From: Bordetella petrii
GTDB taxonomy: Bacteria > Pseudomonadota > Gammaproteobacteria > Burkholderiales > Burkholderiaceae_B
Length of the DNA stretch: 64,000 nucleotides
Assembly: GCF_017356245.1 (NCBI RefSeq)
Contig: NZ_JAFMZZ010000004.1
Span: 627,163-691,162 of the forward strand
Reading direction: 5' to 3'
Positions 1 through 8,601 of the stretch are shown here, in pieces. Within the stretch, counting starts at the first letter, position 1. The number at the start of each line of letters is the position of its first letter. The notes beneath the pieces were generated by a model, which was not told where the DNA came from, ran no database searches, and was given only the letters and a program-made list of their open reading frames with translations. The translations under genes and the position numbers were made by a program.

Positions 1-65
1 TCAACGTGACCAATCGTACCCACGTTCACGTGCGGCTTGGTACGTTCAAACTTGCCTTTTGCCAT
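1..65 (-). CDS. tuf: Elongation factor Tu, N-terminus only (partial)
   Basis: The first 21 codons of EF-Tu read leftwards off the window edge. The visible protein begins [20 protein letters not shown], the hallmark EF-Tu N-terminus leading into the G1 GTP-binding loop. EF-Tu delivers aminoacyl-tRNA to the ribosome. Three tRNA genes lie directly upstream on the same strand (Tyr, Gly, Thr), the same order as the E. coli tyrU-glyT-thrT-tufB operon, so co-transcription is likely. The rest of the gene is outside the window. Confidence 0.97.
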
Positions 66-119
66 GGCTGACTCCTGACCTGGATTGAAGCTTCTGACTA
101 AGAAGAGAACAAAAAGTAG

Positions 120-194
<75 letters not shown>

Positions 195-200
195 AAATTC

Positions 201-274
201 TGGAGCGGGTGAAGGGAATCGAACCCTCGTCGTAAGCTTGGAAGGCTTCTGCTCTACCATTGAGCTACACCCGC
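201..274 (-). tRNA. tRNA-Gly (anticodon TCC)
   Basis: A 74-nt cloverleaf with a GCGGGTG/CACCCGC acceptor stem, D-arm with GGTAGAGC, anticodon loop CTTCCAA (anticodon TCC), T-loop GTTCGATT and an encoded CCA. Only 6 nt separate it from the downstream tRNA-Thr, which indicates a shared precursor. Confidence 0.96.
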
Positions 275-357
275 AGGCTACCCTTTCACCACTCGCCCGT
301 ATTCTGCAGTGCCCGCCGCACAGCGAACCGTGCGGAAAAACCTGGGCCTTACATTGA

Positions 358-381
358 GAATCCAGGCCCAAGCCTGGATTC
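358..381. repeat. Perfect inverted repeat between tRNA-Tyr and tRNA-Gly
   Basis: GAATCCAGGC and its exact complement GCCTGGATTC are separated by a 4-nt loop, a 10-bp hairpin on either strand. No T-run follows on the minus strand, so it is not an obvious terminator. It may be a processing or spacer hairpin in the tRNA-tuf transcript. Confidence 0.6.
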
Positions 382-395
382 GGAATATGGGTCTC

Positions 396-482
396 TGGTG
401 GAGGAGGTTGGATTCGAACCAACGTAGGCGCAAGGCCAACAGATTTACAGTCTGCCCCCTTTAACCACTCGGGCACCCCTCC
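396..482 (-). tRNA. tRNA-Tyr (anticodon GTA)
   Basis: An 87-nt class II tRNA with a long variable arm, acceptor stem GGAGGGG pairing with CTCCTCC (one G-T pair), anticodon loop CTGTAAA (anticodon GTA), T-loop GTTCGAAT and an encoded CCA. It is the first gene of the tRNA-tuf unit in this window. The 62 bp between it and the ansA stop hold nothing I recognise. Confidence 0.97.
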
Positions 483-544
483 AGCGGAGAACTAGGGATT
501 ATGGACACTTTTAAACTGGAAGTCAAATCAGGTGGCGCGCCGGC

Positions 545-1549
545 CTAGTAGCGATCAAAGAAATCCTGCAGCCTGGCCGGGTCGCGGGTCAGCGACAGGC
601 CCAGCATCAGCAGGATGCGGGCTTTTTGAGGGCTGAGTTCGCCTGCGGCGATGAAGCCGGCGGCGGCGTCATCGACTTCGACGTTGCGGCCGACCCGGCC
701 GCTGCCCGTGCGGCTGGCGCGCACCACGGCCACCCCGCCGGCCGCCGCGCGCCGCAGCGCCTGCAGGGCGACATCGGTGGCATTGCCGTCGCCCACCCCC
801 GCCAGCACGATGCCGCGTGCGCGCGTGGCGAGAAAGTCGATCAGGTCGGCGCCCAGGTCGACCCCGGCGTGGACGATGTCGACGCGGGGCCAGCCGGCGG
901 CGTCGAGGGCTTCCAGCGAAAAGGCGCTGGCGCCGGAATGCACGGTGTCGTTGCGCGAAAAGAAGCTGGCCTGCGCGCCGCGCATGACCCCTGCCCTGCC
1001 GCGATTAGGCGAGGCAAAGGCGTTGACGCCCGCGCAGGCGATTTTTTGCACCTCGCGCGCATAGTGGATGTCTTCGTTCATGACGACCAGCGGCCCGCGC
1101 CCGCGCGCGGCGGCACAGCCGGCCAGAGCCACGGCGTGGAACAGATTGGCCGGCCCGTCGGCCCCTGGCGCGGTGGCCGGCCGCATTGCGCCGACCAGCA
1201 CCAGCGGCTTGTCGTGGCGTATGACCAGGCTGAGGAAATACGCGGTTTCTTCGAGGGTGTCGGTGCCGTGGGTGACGACGATGCCATCGACCGCCGGATC
1301 GCCGCACAATGCCTCGATGCGGCGCGCCAGGCTGGCCCATACGCCATGCGTCATGTTCTGGCTGCCGACACTGGCCACCTGCTCGGCCTGTATGCGCGCC
1401 AGCCCGGCCAGGCCGGGCACGGCGTCCAGCAGCTGGCCGACGTCCAGCGCGCCGGCACGGTAGGCGTGCGACGCGGTGTCAGCCTGGGCGCCAGCGATCG
1501 TGCCGCCGGTTGCCAGCACGGCAATTGCCGGCAGGCGGGCTTCAGGCAT
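545..1549 (-). CDS. ansA: Type I/II-like L-asparaginase
   Basis: Predicted to hydrolyse L-asparagine to aspartate and ammonia. The 334-residue length fits the asparaginase/glutaminase family. The N-terminal ATGGTIAG motif carries the nucleophilic Thr, and a second family motif, VTHGTDTLEETAYFL, supplies the second Thr and the Asp. I chose the start MPEARLPAIAVLATGG because the upstream extension reads through parB in another frame and breaks the family N-terminus. The start overlaps the parB stop by 8 bp, so it is probably translated from the end of the parAB transcript. No signal peptide is evident, so I infer a cytoplasmic enzyme. Asparaginase versus glutaminase preference cannot be decided from sequence. 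Confidence 0.9.
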   Translation of the reverse strand: MPEARLPAIAVLATGGTIAGAQADTASHAYRAGALDVGQLLDAVPGLAGLARIQAEQVASVGSQNMTHGVWASLARRIEALCGDPAVDGIVVTHGTDTLEETAYFLSLVIRHDKPLVLVGAMRPATAPGADGPANLFHAVALAGCAAARGRGPLVVMNEDIHYAREVQKIACAGVNAFASPNRGRAGVMRGAQASFFSRNDTVHSGASAFSLEALDAAGWPRVDIVHAGVDLGADLIDFLATRARGIVLAGVGDGNATDVALQALRRAAAGGVAVVRASRTGSGRVGRNVEVDDAAAGFIAAGELSPQKARILLMLGLSLTRDPARLQDFFDRY

Positions 1550-2453
1550 CCAGCACCCCGGACAGACCCTGGCGCTCGAGCAGCGAGTTGAGATGTTCCC
1601 AGCCGTGGAAATCGATGACGATCTGGCCCTTGTCACGGGCGCCCACTTTCAGGGCCACGCGCGTGCCCAACTGGTCGGACAGGGCTTCTTCGAGGCGCGC
1701 CACATCGCGCGAGGCGCCATTGCTTTTCTTGCGCGGCGCCGCTTCGGATTCTTTGGCGGTTTTGGCGACCAGCTTTTCGGCTTCGCGCACCGACAGGCGC
1801 TTGGCGATGATCTGGTTGGCCAACTGGATCTGCATGGCGGCATCGACCGCCAGCAGCGCGCGCGCGTGGCCCATGTCGATGTCGCCGGCCAGCAGCATGG
1901 TTTGCACCGCGGCAGCCAGGTTCATCAGACGCAGCAGGTTGCTGGTGGCCGAACGCGAGCGGCCGATGGCCTGGGCGGCCTGTTCGTGCGTGAGGCCGAA
2001 CTCGTCGAGCAGGCGGCGCACGCCCTGCGCTTCTTCGAGGGGATTGAGGTCTTCGCGCTGGATGTTTTCGATCAGCGCCATGACCGCGGCGTTTTCGTCG
2101 GCGACTTCGCGCACCAGCACGGGCACTTCTTTAAGGCCTGCCAGCTGGGCGGCGCGGAACCGGCGTTCGCCGGCAATGATTTCATAGTGGCCCGGGTCGT
2201 CGCTGAGCGCGCGCACCAGGATGGGCTGCATGATGCCCTGGGTGCGGATGGATTCGGCCAGTTCGTTCAGGGCGCCTTCGTCCATGCGCGTGCGCGGCTG
2301 GTATTTGCCGGCCCGCATCTTGATGACGGGCAGCGTCGACGGCGGCCCTTCGGCCTTGGCCGGGGCTTTGCCGATGGTATCGATAGCGGGCCCGTCTGCG
2401 CCGAGCAGGGCATCCAGCCCGCGGCCCAGACCCTTGGGTTTTTTGGTGGCCAT
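1542..2453 (-). CDS. parB: Chromosome-partitioning protein ParB
   Basis: ParB is the CTP-dependent DNA clamp that loads at parS, spreads, and recruits SMC and ParA for origin segregation. The 303-residue protein opens with the conserved GLGRGLDALLG box. The central domain carries the GERRFRAAQ CTP-binding/arginine motif and the ENIQREDLNPLEEA block, followed by a helix-turn-helix and a C-terminal dimerisation tail. The start MATKKPKGLGRG is chosen because the 19 extra upstream codons are not family-like. It follows parA after a 179-bp gap, and three parS sites lie upstream of mnmG at about 6.1-6.2 kb. Confidence 0.97.
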   Translation of the reverse strand: MATKKPKGLGRGLDALLGADGPAIDTIGKAPAKAEGPPSTLPVIKMRAGKYQPRTRMDEGALNELAESIRTQGIMQPILVRALSDDPGHYEIIAGERRFRAAQLAGLKEVPVLVREVADENAAVMALIENIQREDLNPLEEAQGVRRLLDEFGLTHEQAAQAIGRSRSATSNLLRLMNLAAAVQTMLLAGDIDMGHARALLAVDAAMQIQLANQIIAKRLSVREAEKLVAKTAKESEAAPRKKSNGASRDVARLEEALSDQLGTRVALKVGARDKGQIVIDFHGWEHLNSLLERQGLSGVLDA

Positions 2454-2587
2454 GTCGAGTGATCCTTTTACAACTTTCGATTCTTGCTGCGGCCGCCTTG
2501 CGGACCGCATGCCAGGGCGCCGACCACGGCAACGCCCCCTTCAGGCGCAAACTGGAACGATACGCCCGGCCGCGAACGCGGTGAACG

Positions 2588-2596
2588 TGTGGATAA
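2588..2596 (-). promoter_or_regulatory. Perfect DnaA box in the parA-parB gap
   Basis: TGTGGATAA, the complement of the consensus DnaA box TTATCCACA, lies in the 179 bp between parA and parB. It is a single box. A role in coupling parB expression to DnaA is only conjecture. Confidence 0.5.
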
Positions 2597-2632
2597 CCCC
2601 AGCATGGCGAGGAAGGCGTCCATGGCGCGGCA

Positions 2633-3433
2633 TCAATCCATGGTTTCGACGCGCTTGACCATCTCGGCGCCGAAGGAAATATAGGCCTGGGCCCCGCGCG
2701 AGGCCTGGTCGTACACCACGCCGGGCAGGCCGTAGCTGGGCGCTTCCGCCAGACGGACGTTACGGGGAATGACCGTGGAAAACACCTTGTCTCCGAAGTG
2801 CGATTCAAGCTGGGCCGATACCTGCTGCTGCAGTGTCATGCGCGGGTCGAACATGACACGCAACAGACCGATCAATCGCAGCTCGCCGTTGATGTTGCGG
2901 TGCACGCGCTTGATGGTGTTGACCAGGTCGGACAGCCCTTCGAGCGCGAAGTATTCGCACTGCATGGGAATGATGACCCCGTGCGCGGCCGCCAGGCCGT
3001 TGAGGGTAAGCAGCGACAAGGTGGGCGGGCAGTCGATGAGCACGAAATCGTATTGGTCGACGATGTTGTCGATGGCCGATTTCAGCTGGCGTTCGCGCTC
3101 GTCCATGTTGACCAGGTCGATCTCGGCGCCGGAAAGTTCGCGGTTGGCGGGCAGTACGTCGTAGCCCCCTGCTTCGGACCGTACGCGGGCCTGCTCGATG
3201 GACGCATCGCCGATCAGCACCTGGTACAGATTGGATTCCAGGCTGCTTTTGTCGATGCCGCTGCCCATGGTGGCGTTGCCCTGCGGATCGAGGTCTACCA
3301 GCAGCACCCGCTTGCCATAGGTGGCCAGGCCCGCCGCCAGGTTGATGGCGGTGGTGGTCTTGCCGACGCCGCCTTTCTGGTTCGCAATGCAGAATACGCG
3401 GGCGCCACGCGGGCTGGACGATGTGGTGTTCAT
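2633..3433 (-). CDS. parA: Chromosome-partitioning ATPase ParA
   Basis: A Walker-type ATPase that forms the nucleoid-bound gradient along which ParB-parS complexes move. The 266-residue protein has the deviant Walker A motif KGGVGKTT near residue 20, a Walker A' region VLLVDLDPQGNAT and a Walker B region DFVLIDCPPTLSLLTLNGL. The start MNTTSSSPRGARV sits 8 bp from the rsmG stop; longer reading frames run into rsmG. The order mnmG-rsmG-parA-parB is the classical origin-proximal operon of many bacteria, and the tight spacing suggests one transcript. Confidence 0.97.
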   Translation of the reverse strand: MNTTSSSPRGARVFCIANQKGGVGKTTTAINLAAGLATYGKRVLLVDLDPQGNATMGSGIDKSSLESNLYQVLIGDASIEQARVRSEAGGYDVLPANRELSGAEIDLVNMDERERQLKSAIDNIVDQYDFVLIDCPPTLSLLTLNGLAAAHGVIIPMQCEYFALEGLSDLVNTIKRVHRNINGELRLIGLLRVMFDPRMTLQQQVSAQLESHFGDKVFSTVIPRNVRLAEAPSYGLPGVVYDQASRGAQAYISFGAEMVKRVETMD

Positions 3434-3441
3434 AGAGTTCC

Positions 3442-4128
3442 TTAACTGCGACGCATCCAGATCAGGCAGCGTTGCGCATCCAGCGTCGGGACTTGCAGCG
3501 CCTGGATGTCTTGCACCTGCCATTCGCCCTGCTGGCGCAAGGCTTGAATCTCGTCTTCCGGGACCTTCCCTTTCATGGCGACGAGCGTACCATCGTTGCG
3601 CACATGGCGACCCGCCAGCGACGCAAAATCATTGAGCGAAGCGAATGCGCGCGAGATGACGATATCGCAGCCGGCCGGCGGCAGATCTTCGACCCGCGCA
3701 TGCAGCGCGCGCAAATTGGGCAACGCCAGCACGCCGGACATCTGCCGCACGAAGGCCATTTTCTTTTCCACCGCATCGACGCAAGCCACTTGCCAGCTGG
3801 GCCGCATGATGGCGAGTACGACGCCGGGCAGGCCTGCGCCCGAGCCGATGTCGTACACGCTGGCCGCCGCGCCCGCTTCGATGGCGCGGCTGAGCGGATT
3901 GACGACGCTCAGGCTGTCGAACAGATGCTGCACCAGCATCTGCCGAGGGTCGCGAATGGCGGTGAGGTTATAGGTGCGATTCCAGCGCTGCATTTGCGCC
4001 AGATAGGCCAGCAGTTTGCCGGCTTGCGGTTCATCCACCTGCAGGTCCAGGGTTTCGCTGGCTTGGCGCAAGCGCTGCGCCAGGTCGGCGTCGGGCGCCG
4101 CGCCTTCGTGCTGCGCAGGCGGGCTCAT
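3442..4128 (-). CDS. rsmG: 16S rRNA (guanine-N7) methyltransferase RsmG
   Basis: RsmG (GidB) methylates N7 of G527 in 16S rRNA using S-adenosylmethionine. At 228 residues it has the family length. It carries the SAM-binding motif [15 protein letters not shown] and the N-terminal [21 protein letters not shown] block typical of the family. Its ATG overlaps the mnmG stop as ATGA, so the two are translationally coupled. In other bacteria, loss gives low-level streptomycin resistance. Confidence 0.97.
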   Translation of the reverse strand: MSPPAQHEGAAPDADLAQRLRQASETLDLQVDEPQAGKLLAYLAQMQRWNRTYNLTAIRDPRQMLVQHLFDSLSVVNPLSRAIEAGAAASVYDIGSGAGLPGVVLAIMRPSWQVACVDAVEKKMAFVRQMSGVLALPNLRALHARVEDLPPAGCDIVISRAFASLNDFASLAGRHVRNDGTLVAMKGKVPEDEIQALRQQGEWQVQDIQALQVPTLDAQRCLIWMRRS

Positions 4129-6044
4129 GCGGCTTGCTTGCGCGAGCCGTAGTGCAGGCGCTTGAGATGGATGAGCAGCAGCGAGATGGCTGCGGGTGTC
4201 ACGCCGGAAATGCGGGCGGCCTGCCCGATGGTTTCCGGACGGTGCGCCTTGAGCTTCTGCCGCACTTCAAACGACAGGCTGCTGACCGCGTCGTAATCGA
4301 TATCGGCCGGAATGCGCTGTTGTTCATGCGCCAGGTGCTTTTGCACTTCGTCCTGCTGGCGGGCAATGTAGCCGGCGTACTTGACCTGTATTTCAACCTG
4401 CTCGGCCAGGATCTCGTCGCCCGCCACGCCGGGGCCGGCCAGCAAGCTGCCGTCGGTGTTCCGGGCCTGCATCAGCGCGGCATAGGAAACCGCGGGCCGC
4501 TTGAGTAAATCTGATAGTGAGTACTCACGTTCAATTGCTTTGCCGAGCAAGGGTTCGGCCGCTTCTACGGGGAAACTGCGCGGATTGACCCAGGTGGACT
4601 TCAGGCGTTCGACTTCCGCCGCAACGGCGTCGCGCTTGCGGCTGAACGCGTCCCAACGCGCGTCGTCCACCAGGCCCAGTTTGCGTCCGATTTCGGTCAG
4701 GCGCAGATCGGCATTGTCTTCGCGCAGGCTCAAGCGGTATTCAGCGCGCGATGTGAACATGCGGTACGGCTCGGTTACGCCGCGGGTGACCAGGTCGTCG
4801 ACCAGCACACCCAGGTAGGCTTCGTCGCGGCGCGGTGTCCAGGTGTCGCGGTCCAGTGCCTGCAGTGCGGCATTGGCGCCAGCGAGCAGGCCTTGCGCCG
4901 CGGCCTCTTCATAGCCGGTGGTGCCGTTGATCTGGCCCGCAAAATACAGGCCGCTGATGGCCTTGGTTTCCAGGGTGCTCTTGAGCGCGCGAGGGTCGAA
5001 GTAGTCGTATTCGATGGCGTAGCCCGGCCGCAGAATGTGCGCGTTCTCGAGCCCCGGCAAGGAGTGGATCAGATCCCACTGCACATCGAAGGGCAGGCTG
5101 GTAGAGACGCCGTTGGGATAGACCTCGTGTGTATCCAGCCCTTCGGGCTCCAGAAACACCTGGTGCGAGGCCTTGTCGGCAAACCGGTGGATCTTGTCTT
5201 CGATAGACGGGCAATAGCGCGGGCCGACGCCTTCGATCACGCCACTGTACATGGGCGAGCGATCGAGCCCGCCGCGAATGATGTCGTGGGTGCGCGCATT
5301 GGTATGAGTGATCCAGCAGGGCAGTTGCCGCGGGTGCATGGCGGCGCTGCCCAGGAACGAGAATACCGGCACCGGGTCCAGGTCGCCTGGCTGCTCTTCC
5401 AGAACGCTGTAGTCGATGGTGCGCCCGTCAATGCGTGGAGGCGTGCCCGTCTTGAGCCGCCCTTGCGGCAACTGCAGCTCTTTCAGGCGCTGCCCCAGGG
5501 AGTTGGCTGGCGGGTCTCCCGCGCGACCGCCGGAGTAGTTCTGCAAGCCCACATGAATCAGGCCGTTCAAGAACGTTCCAGCCGTCAGCACGACTGTACG
5601 AGCGCGAAACTTCAGGCCGATCTGTGTCACCGCCCCAACCACATGATCGCCCTCGACCATCAGGTCATCTACCGCCTGCTGGAATATCCACAGATTTGGC
5701 TGGTTTTCCAGACGGCTGCGGATAGCCTTGCGATACAGCACACGATCAGCCTGGGCGCGCGTGGCTCGTACCGCTGGGCCTTTCGAGCCATTCAAGATCC
5801 GGAATTGGATACCTGCTTCATCAGTGGCAATCGCCATTGCGCCACCCAGCGCGTCGACCTCTTTGACCAGATGTCCTTTCCCAATACCGCCGATTGACGG
5901 ATTGCAGGACATTTGCCCCAGAGTTTCGATGTTGTGCGTCAGTAGTAGTGTCTTGGCGCCAATACGGGCTGCGGCTAACGCGGCCTCGGTGCCGGCGTGA
6001 CCGCCACCGACGACGATCACGTCAAATTCGCGGGGGTAATCCAT
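4125..6044 (-). CDS. mnmG: tRNA uridine-5-carboxymethylaminomethyl modification enzyme MnmG
   Basis: MnmG (GidA) is the FAD- and NADH-dependent partner of MnmE that modifies U34 of certain tRNAs. The N-terminus has the FAD motif [19 protein letters not shown], then [18 protein letters not shown], and the family C-terminal helical region ends the 639-residue protein. I use the start [10 protein letters not shown]; an ATG 12 codons upstream (6080) has a GAGG about 12 nt before it and cannot be excluded. The coding sequence contains a perfect SlmA-type palindrome at 4517-4528. Its partner mnmE is at 35.4-36.8 kb. Confidence 0.96.
   Translation of the reverse strand: MDYPREFDVIVVGGGHAGTEAALAAARIGAKTLLLTHNIETLGQMSCNPSIGGIGKGHLVKEVDALGGAMAIATDEAGIQFRILNGSKGPAVRATRAQADRVLYRKAIRSRLENQPNLWIFQQAVDDLMVEGDHVVGAVTQIGLKFRARTVVLTAGTFLNGLIHVGLQNYSGGRAGDPPANSLGQRLKELQLPQGRLKTGTPPRIDGRTIDYSVLEEQPGDLDPVPVFSFLGSAAMHPRQLPCWITHTNARTHDIIRGGLDRSPMYSGVIEGVGPRYCPSIEDKIHRFADKASHQVFLEPEGLDTHEVYPNGVSTSLPFDVQWDLIHSLPGLENAHILRPGYAIEYDYFDPRALKSTLETKAISGLYFAGQINGTTGYEEAAAQGLLAGANAALQALDRDTWTPRRDEAYLGVLVDDLVTRGVTEPYRMFTSRAEYRLSLREDNADLRLTEIGRKLGLVDDARWDAFSRKRDAVAAEVERLKSTWVNPRSFPVEAAEPLLGKAIEREYSLSDLLKRPAVSYAALMQARNTDGSLLAGPGVAGDEILAEQVEIQVKYAGYIARQQDEVQKHLAHEQQRIPADIDYDAVSSLSFEVRQKLKAHRPETIGQAARISGVTPAAISLLLIHLKRLHYGSRKQAA
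4517..4528. promoter_or_regulatory. Perfect SlmA-type binding site inside mnmG
   Basis: GTGAGTACTCAC is a perfect 12-bp palindrome and is identical to the E. coli SlmA-binding site consensus for nucleoid occlusion. It lies within the mnmG reading frame, in codons for Glu-Tyr-Ser-Leu. A second identical copy lies at 14231-14242, and the shared identity extends to the following TTCAA after one mismatch. Confidence 0.75.
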
Positions 6045-6100
6045 GATGAAAAGCGAGAGGAAAGAGCTGGTTGACTCCATTATAGAGGCGACCTCGGTAA

Positions 6101-6116
6101 TGTTTCACGTGAAACC
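6101..6116. promoter_or_regulatory. parS site 1
   Basis: TGTTTCACGTGAAACC matches the ParB-binding consensus TGTTTCACGTGAAACA at 15 of 16 positions. It is the parS copy nearest mnmG and one of three within 125 bp. Confidence 0.95.
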
Positions 6117-6160
6117 TTGAGCGGAGTTGCAACTACTGGCGTCTCTGCAACAACGCTCGA

Positions 6161-6176
6161 TGTTTCACGTGGAACA
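6161..6176. promoter_or_regulatory. parS site 2
   Basis: TGTTTCACGTGGAACA matches the parS consensus at 15 of 16 positions. The single change, in the right half, leaves the CACGTG core intact. Confidence 0.94.
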
Positions 6177-6209
6177 TTCGAATAGCGCCAGGCTACCGCC
6201 GCTACTCAT

Positions 6210-6225
6210 GGTTTCACGTGAAACA
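6210..6225. promoter_or_regulatory. parS site 3
   Basis: GGTTTCACGTGAAACA matches the parS consensus at 15 of 16 positions, with only the first base changed. The three sites start 60 and 49 bp apart. Confidence 0.95.
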
Positions 6226-6820
6226 ATAGCGACGCAGAGCACCCCGTCGCGAGACAACAAACGGGCGAATGTATCGACAGACCGAGGCATGCCCTGGGCA
6301 ACTATCCACAATCTACTCACAGGCGCTGCCTCGCTTTTGACGCATCAAATGACGTTCAGACGCCCTGGGGATATCTCTGTGAACAACTCCAGCCCCTGTG
6401 CCGCGCTGCAGCAGCAACAGCCTTCACGCAAGCAACAAGATGCGCGGCCAAAGCAGAAGCCCGTGGCCCGCCCTCGGGCTTAAACACCGGAAAACACGGA
6501 GCTTTTTCATGCCGTAGGCCGGCAAACGCCGGCCCGTGGCTGCCGATAGTCTTCTACCTATGGGCCGGCATGTTCTTATAACCATGCTGTGCAAAACTAA
6601 GCGCGGGCCCGTTCCAGCCGGCGACGGCGCACAAGACCAAGGGCCGCGGGCCTGAAAACTATCCACAGAGTTATGCCCGCAGTTACCCACATGCCGCCCC
6701 CTCTGCGCGACACACATACGGCAGGCCGGCAAAAGTATCTGCCGGCCCACCGGGTTCTGCGCGAATGCCCAGATGTGAAAAGCAAGTGCGGTACGCGCCG
6801 CCAACGGGCCTGGATATAAC
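6226..6820. other. Non-coding gap between parS and csp, with weak DnaA boxes and hairpins
   Basis: No credible gene is visible. I see near-consensus DnaA boxes CTATCCACA (6302-6310 and 6659-6667), TTACCCACA (6683-6691) and, on the minus strand, TTGTTCACA (6378-6386). Two hairpins share the stem GGCCGGC/GCCGGCC (6517-6534 and 6724-6747). The gap may contribute to the origin domain, but it lacks a strong AT-rich tract and a perfect DnaA box, so I rank it below 13.9-14.3 kb as oriC. Confidence 0.5.
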
Positions 6821-6853
6821 AACGCCCCGGAAGCCATGCGGCTGCGGGGCGTT
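6821..6853 (-). terminator. Rho-independent terminator of the cold-shock gene
   Basis: AACGCCCCG pairs with CGGGGCGTT around a loop that itself can pair (AAGCC/GGCT). On the minus strand it is followed by GTTATAT, moderately T-rich. It lies about 50 bp after the csp stop. A second hairpin (ACCAGGGG/CCCCTGGT, 6856-6876) sits between them. Confidence 0.7.
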
Positions 6854-6901
6854 GCACCAGGGGGAGGGCCCCTGGTTTACGGGAAAGCGGGATTTCCCGA
6901 T

Positions 6902-7108
6902 TTAAAGCGGCCGAATATCGGCCGCTTGAGGCCCTTTCGGGCCGTCCTTGACTTCGAATTCGACTTCCTGGCCTTCGTTCAGGCTGCGATAGCCGCGGCC
7001 CTGGATAGCCGAGAAATGCGCGAATACGTCGGTGCCGCCGGCGTCCGGCGTGATGAAGCCGAAACCCTTATCGGCGTTGAACCATTTGACCTTGCCCTTC
7101 TGAACCAT
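6902..7108 (-). CDS. CspA-family cold-shock protein
   Basis: A 68-residue single-stranded nucleic-acid-binding protein expected to act as an RNA chaperone. The cold-shock domain is complete: [16 protein letters not shown] contains RNP1, and DVFAHFSAI contains RNP2. A promoter about 100 bp upstream predicts a 5' UTR of roughly 90 nt, in keeping with the long leaders of cold-shock genes. The stop codon is followed by two hairpins, one terminator-like. Whether it is cold-induced or constitutive cannot be told from the sequence. Confidence 0.95.
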   Translation of the reverse strand: MVQKGKVKWFNADKGFGFITPDAGGTDVFAHFSAIQGRGYRSLNEGQEVEFEVKDGPKGPQAADIRPL

Positions 7109-7205
7109 TTGTATAGCGTCCTGGAAATAAAAACGAATGCAAGTGAATCAAGGACGCCAACGCCTGAGAGATGCCTGTGCAACACTTGAATCAACTGCGA
7201 AAGTC

Positions 7206-7234
7206 AGCATACTCACGCGTCTTGGACAAAACAA
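7206..7234 (-). promoter_or_regulatory. Putative sigma-70 promoter of the cold-shock gene
   Basis: On the minus strand TTGTTT is followed after 17 bp by TATGCT, a good match to -35 and -10 boxes at optimal spacing. It would start transcription about 90 nt before the csp ATG. Confidence 0.55.
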
Positions 7235-7384
7235 ATAGTTGTTTACCCCTATGTGGCTTTTTCCCCATGATGGTGCCCGGAAATATGCCTGTCACCGGCA
7301 CTGCCACCGGCCCTTGCCCGCGGCCTGGTTAGTGGGATACTTACGCGGGTTCTTCTTCCACTCTTACCACGCTGCTTCATCGCC

Positions 7385-8551
7385 ATGATCCGATCCAAGC
7401 TGCCAGATGTCGGCACGACTATCTTTACCGTCATGAGCCGGCTGGCCATTGAACACCAAGCCATCAACCTGGGGCAGGGCTTTCCCGACTTCGACCCGGA
7501 CCCCCGGCTGTGCGAGCTCGTGGCGCGGGCCATGAGCGCGGGCCACAACCAGTACCCATACATGCCCGGCGTCGCCCCGCTGCGCCAGGCGATTGCCGAG
7601 AAAACCCAGGCACTGTACGGCCGGGCCTACGACCCTGAAACTGAAATCACCGTTACCAGCGGCGCGACCGAAGCCCTGATGGCCACCGTGCTGGCGGCAG
7701 TCAACAGTGGCGACGAGGTGGTGGTGATCGAGCCGTGCTACGACTCGTATCTGCCGGCGATCCGGCTGGCCGGCGGCACCGCGGTGCCCGTGCCGCTGCG
7801 CGCCCCCACACCCGACGACCCGTACTACCGCATCGACTGGCAGCGCGTGCGCGACGCGATTACCTCGCGCACGCGCCTGCTGATGCTGAATTTCCCGCAC
7901 AACCCGACCGGCGCCGTGCTGGACGACAGCGACCTGGATGCGCTGGAAAGCATAGTGCACGACACCGGCGTGCTGTTGCTGTCGGACGAGGTTTATGAAC
8001 ACATCGTGTTCGACGGCAAGCCGCACGCCAGCCTGGCCCGGCGGCCGCTGCTGGCCGAACATGCTTTCGTGATCTCGTCATTCGGCAAGACGTACCACAC
8101 TACCGGATGGAAAGTGGGCTATTGCTGCGCGCCCCGCCAACTGAGCGCCGAGCTGCGCAAGGTGCATCAGTTCATGGTGTTCACGGTGTCGTCGCCCATG
8201 CAGTTCGGGCTGGCTGAATACATGCGCGACCCCAAGCCGTACAACGACCTGCCGGCGTTCTACCAGGCCAAGCGCGACCGCCTGGCCGCGGGCCTGGCGC
8301 GCACGCGCTTCAAGCCGCTGCCCAGCCCGGGCACGTTTTTTATGCTGGCCGACTACAGCGCCATCTCGAAGCAGTCTGAAGCCGATTTTGCTCGCGACTT
8401 GACCGCGCAGCATGGTGTAACGGTGATCCCCGTGTCGGCCTTCTACCAGCATCCCGATGCCGAATCATCCAACCACCAACTGGTGCGGTTCTGCTTCGCC
8501 AAGAAAGACGCCACGCTGGACGCAGCCATCGAGAGACTGGCGAACGTATAA
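7385..8551 (+). CDS. PLP-dependent aminotransferase (methionine/kynurenine-type, YbdL-like)
   Basis: A class I/II aminotransferase of 388 residues. The PLP-binding lysine lies in SSFGKTYHTTGWKVGY. Other fold-type I motifs include INLGQGFPDF near the N-terminus, NFPHNPTGAVL and the aspartate in LLSDEVYEHIVF. The sequence resembles the YbdL group, which transaminates methionine and aromatic amino acids; the exact substrate is inference. It is the only plus-strand protein gene left of 13.9 kb. No clear Shine-Dalgarno sequence is visible before the ATG. It converges on bctA and ends at the bctA terminator. Confidence 0.9.
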   Translation: MIRSKLPDVGTTIFTVMSRLAIEHQAINLGQGFPDFDPDPRLCELVARAMSAGHNQYPYMPGVAPLRQAIAEKTQALYGRAYDPETEITVTSGATEALMATVLAAVNSGDEVVVIEPCYDSYLPAIRLAGGTAVPVPLRAPTPDDPYYRIDWQRVRDAITSRTRLLMLNFPHNPTGAVLDDSDLDALESIVHDTGVLLLSDEVYEHIVFDGKPHASLARRPLLAEHAFVISSFGKTYHTTGWKVGYCCAPRQLSAELRKVHQFMVFTVSSPMQFGLAEYMRDPKPYNDLPAFYQAKRDRLAAGLARTRFKPLPSPGTFFMLADYSAISKQSEADFARDLTAQHGVTVIPVSAFYQHPDAESSNHQLVRFCFAKKDATLDAAIERLANV

Positions 8552-8585
8552 AAAAATGGGGCCGGATGGGCGTCCATCCGGCCCC
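8550..8585 (-). terminator. Strong Rho-independent terminator of bctCBA
   Basis: GGGGCCGGATGG pairs perfectly with CCATCCGGCCCC (12 bp) around a 4-nt loop. On the minus strand it is followed by A and then six T. It ends the bctCBA transcript between the convergent bctA and aminotransferase genes. Confidence 0.92.
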
Positions 8586-8601
8586 GGCAGAAGCAGCGCG
8601 G

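Noticed and set aside
6226..6820. parS-csp gap as the main oriC
   Set aside because: It has four weak DnaA boxes but no perfect box and no strong AT-rich tract, and the strand switch is at 14 kb. It is kept only as an alternative.
6127..6837. Small frames on both strands in the parS-csp gap
   Set aside because: They overlap parS sites and hairpins, lack ribosome sites and show no conserved motif.
7197..7212. Third SlmA site in the csp promoter
   Set aside because: GTGAGTA is present on the minus strand, but the second half does not form the palindrome.
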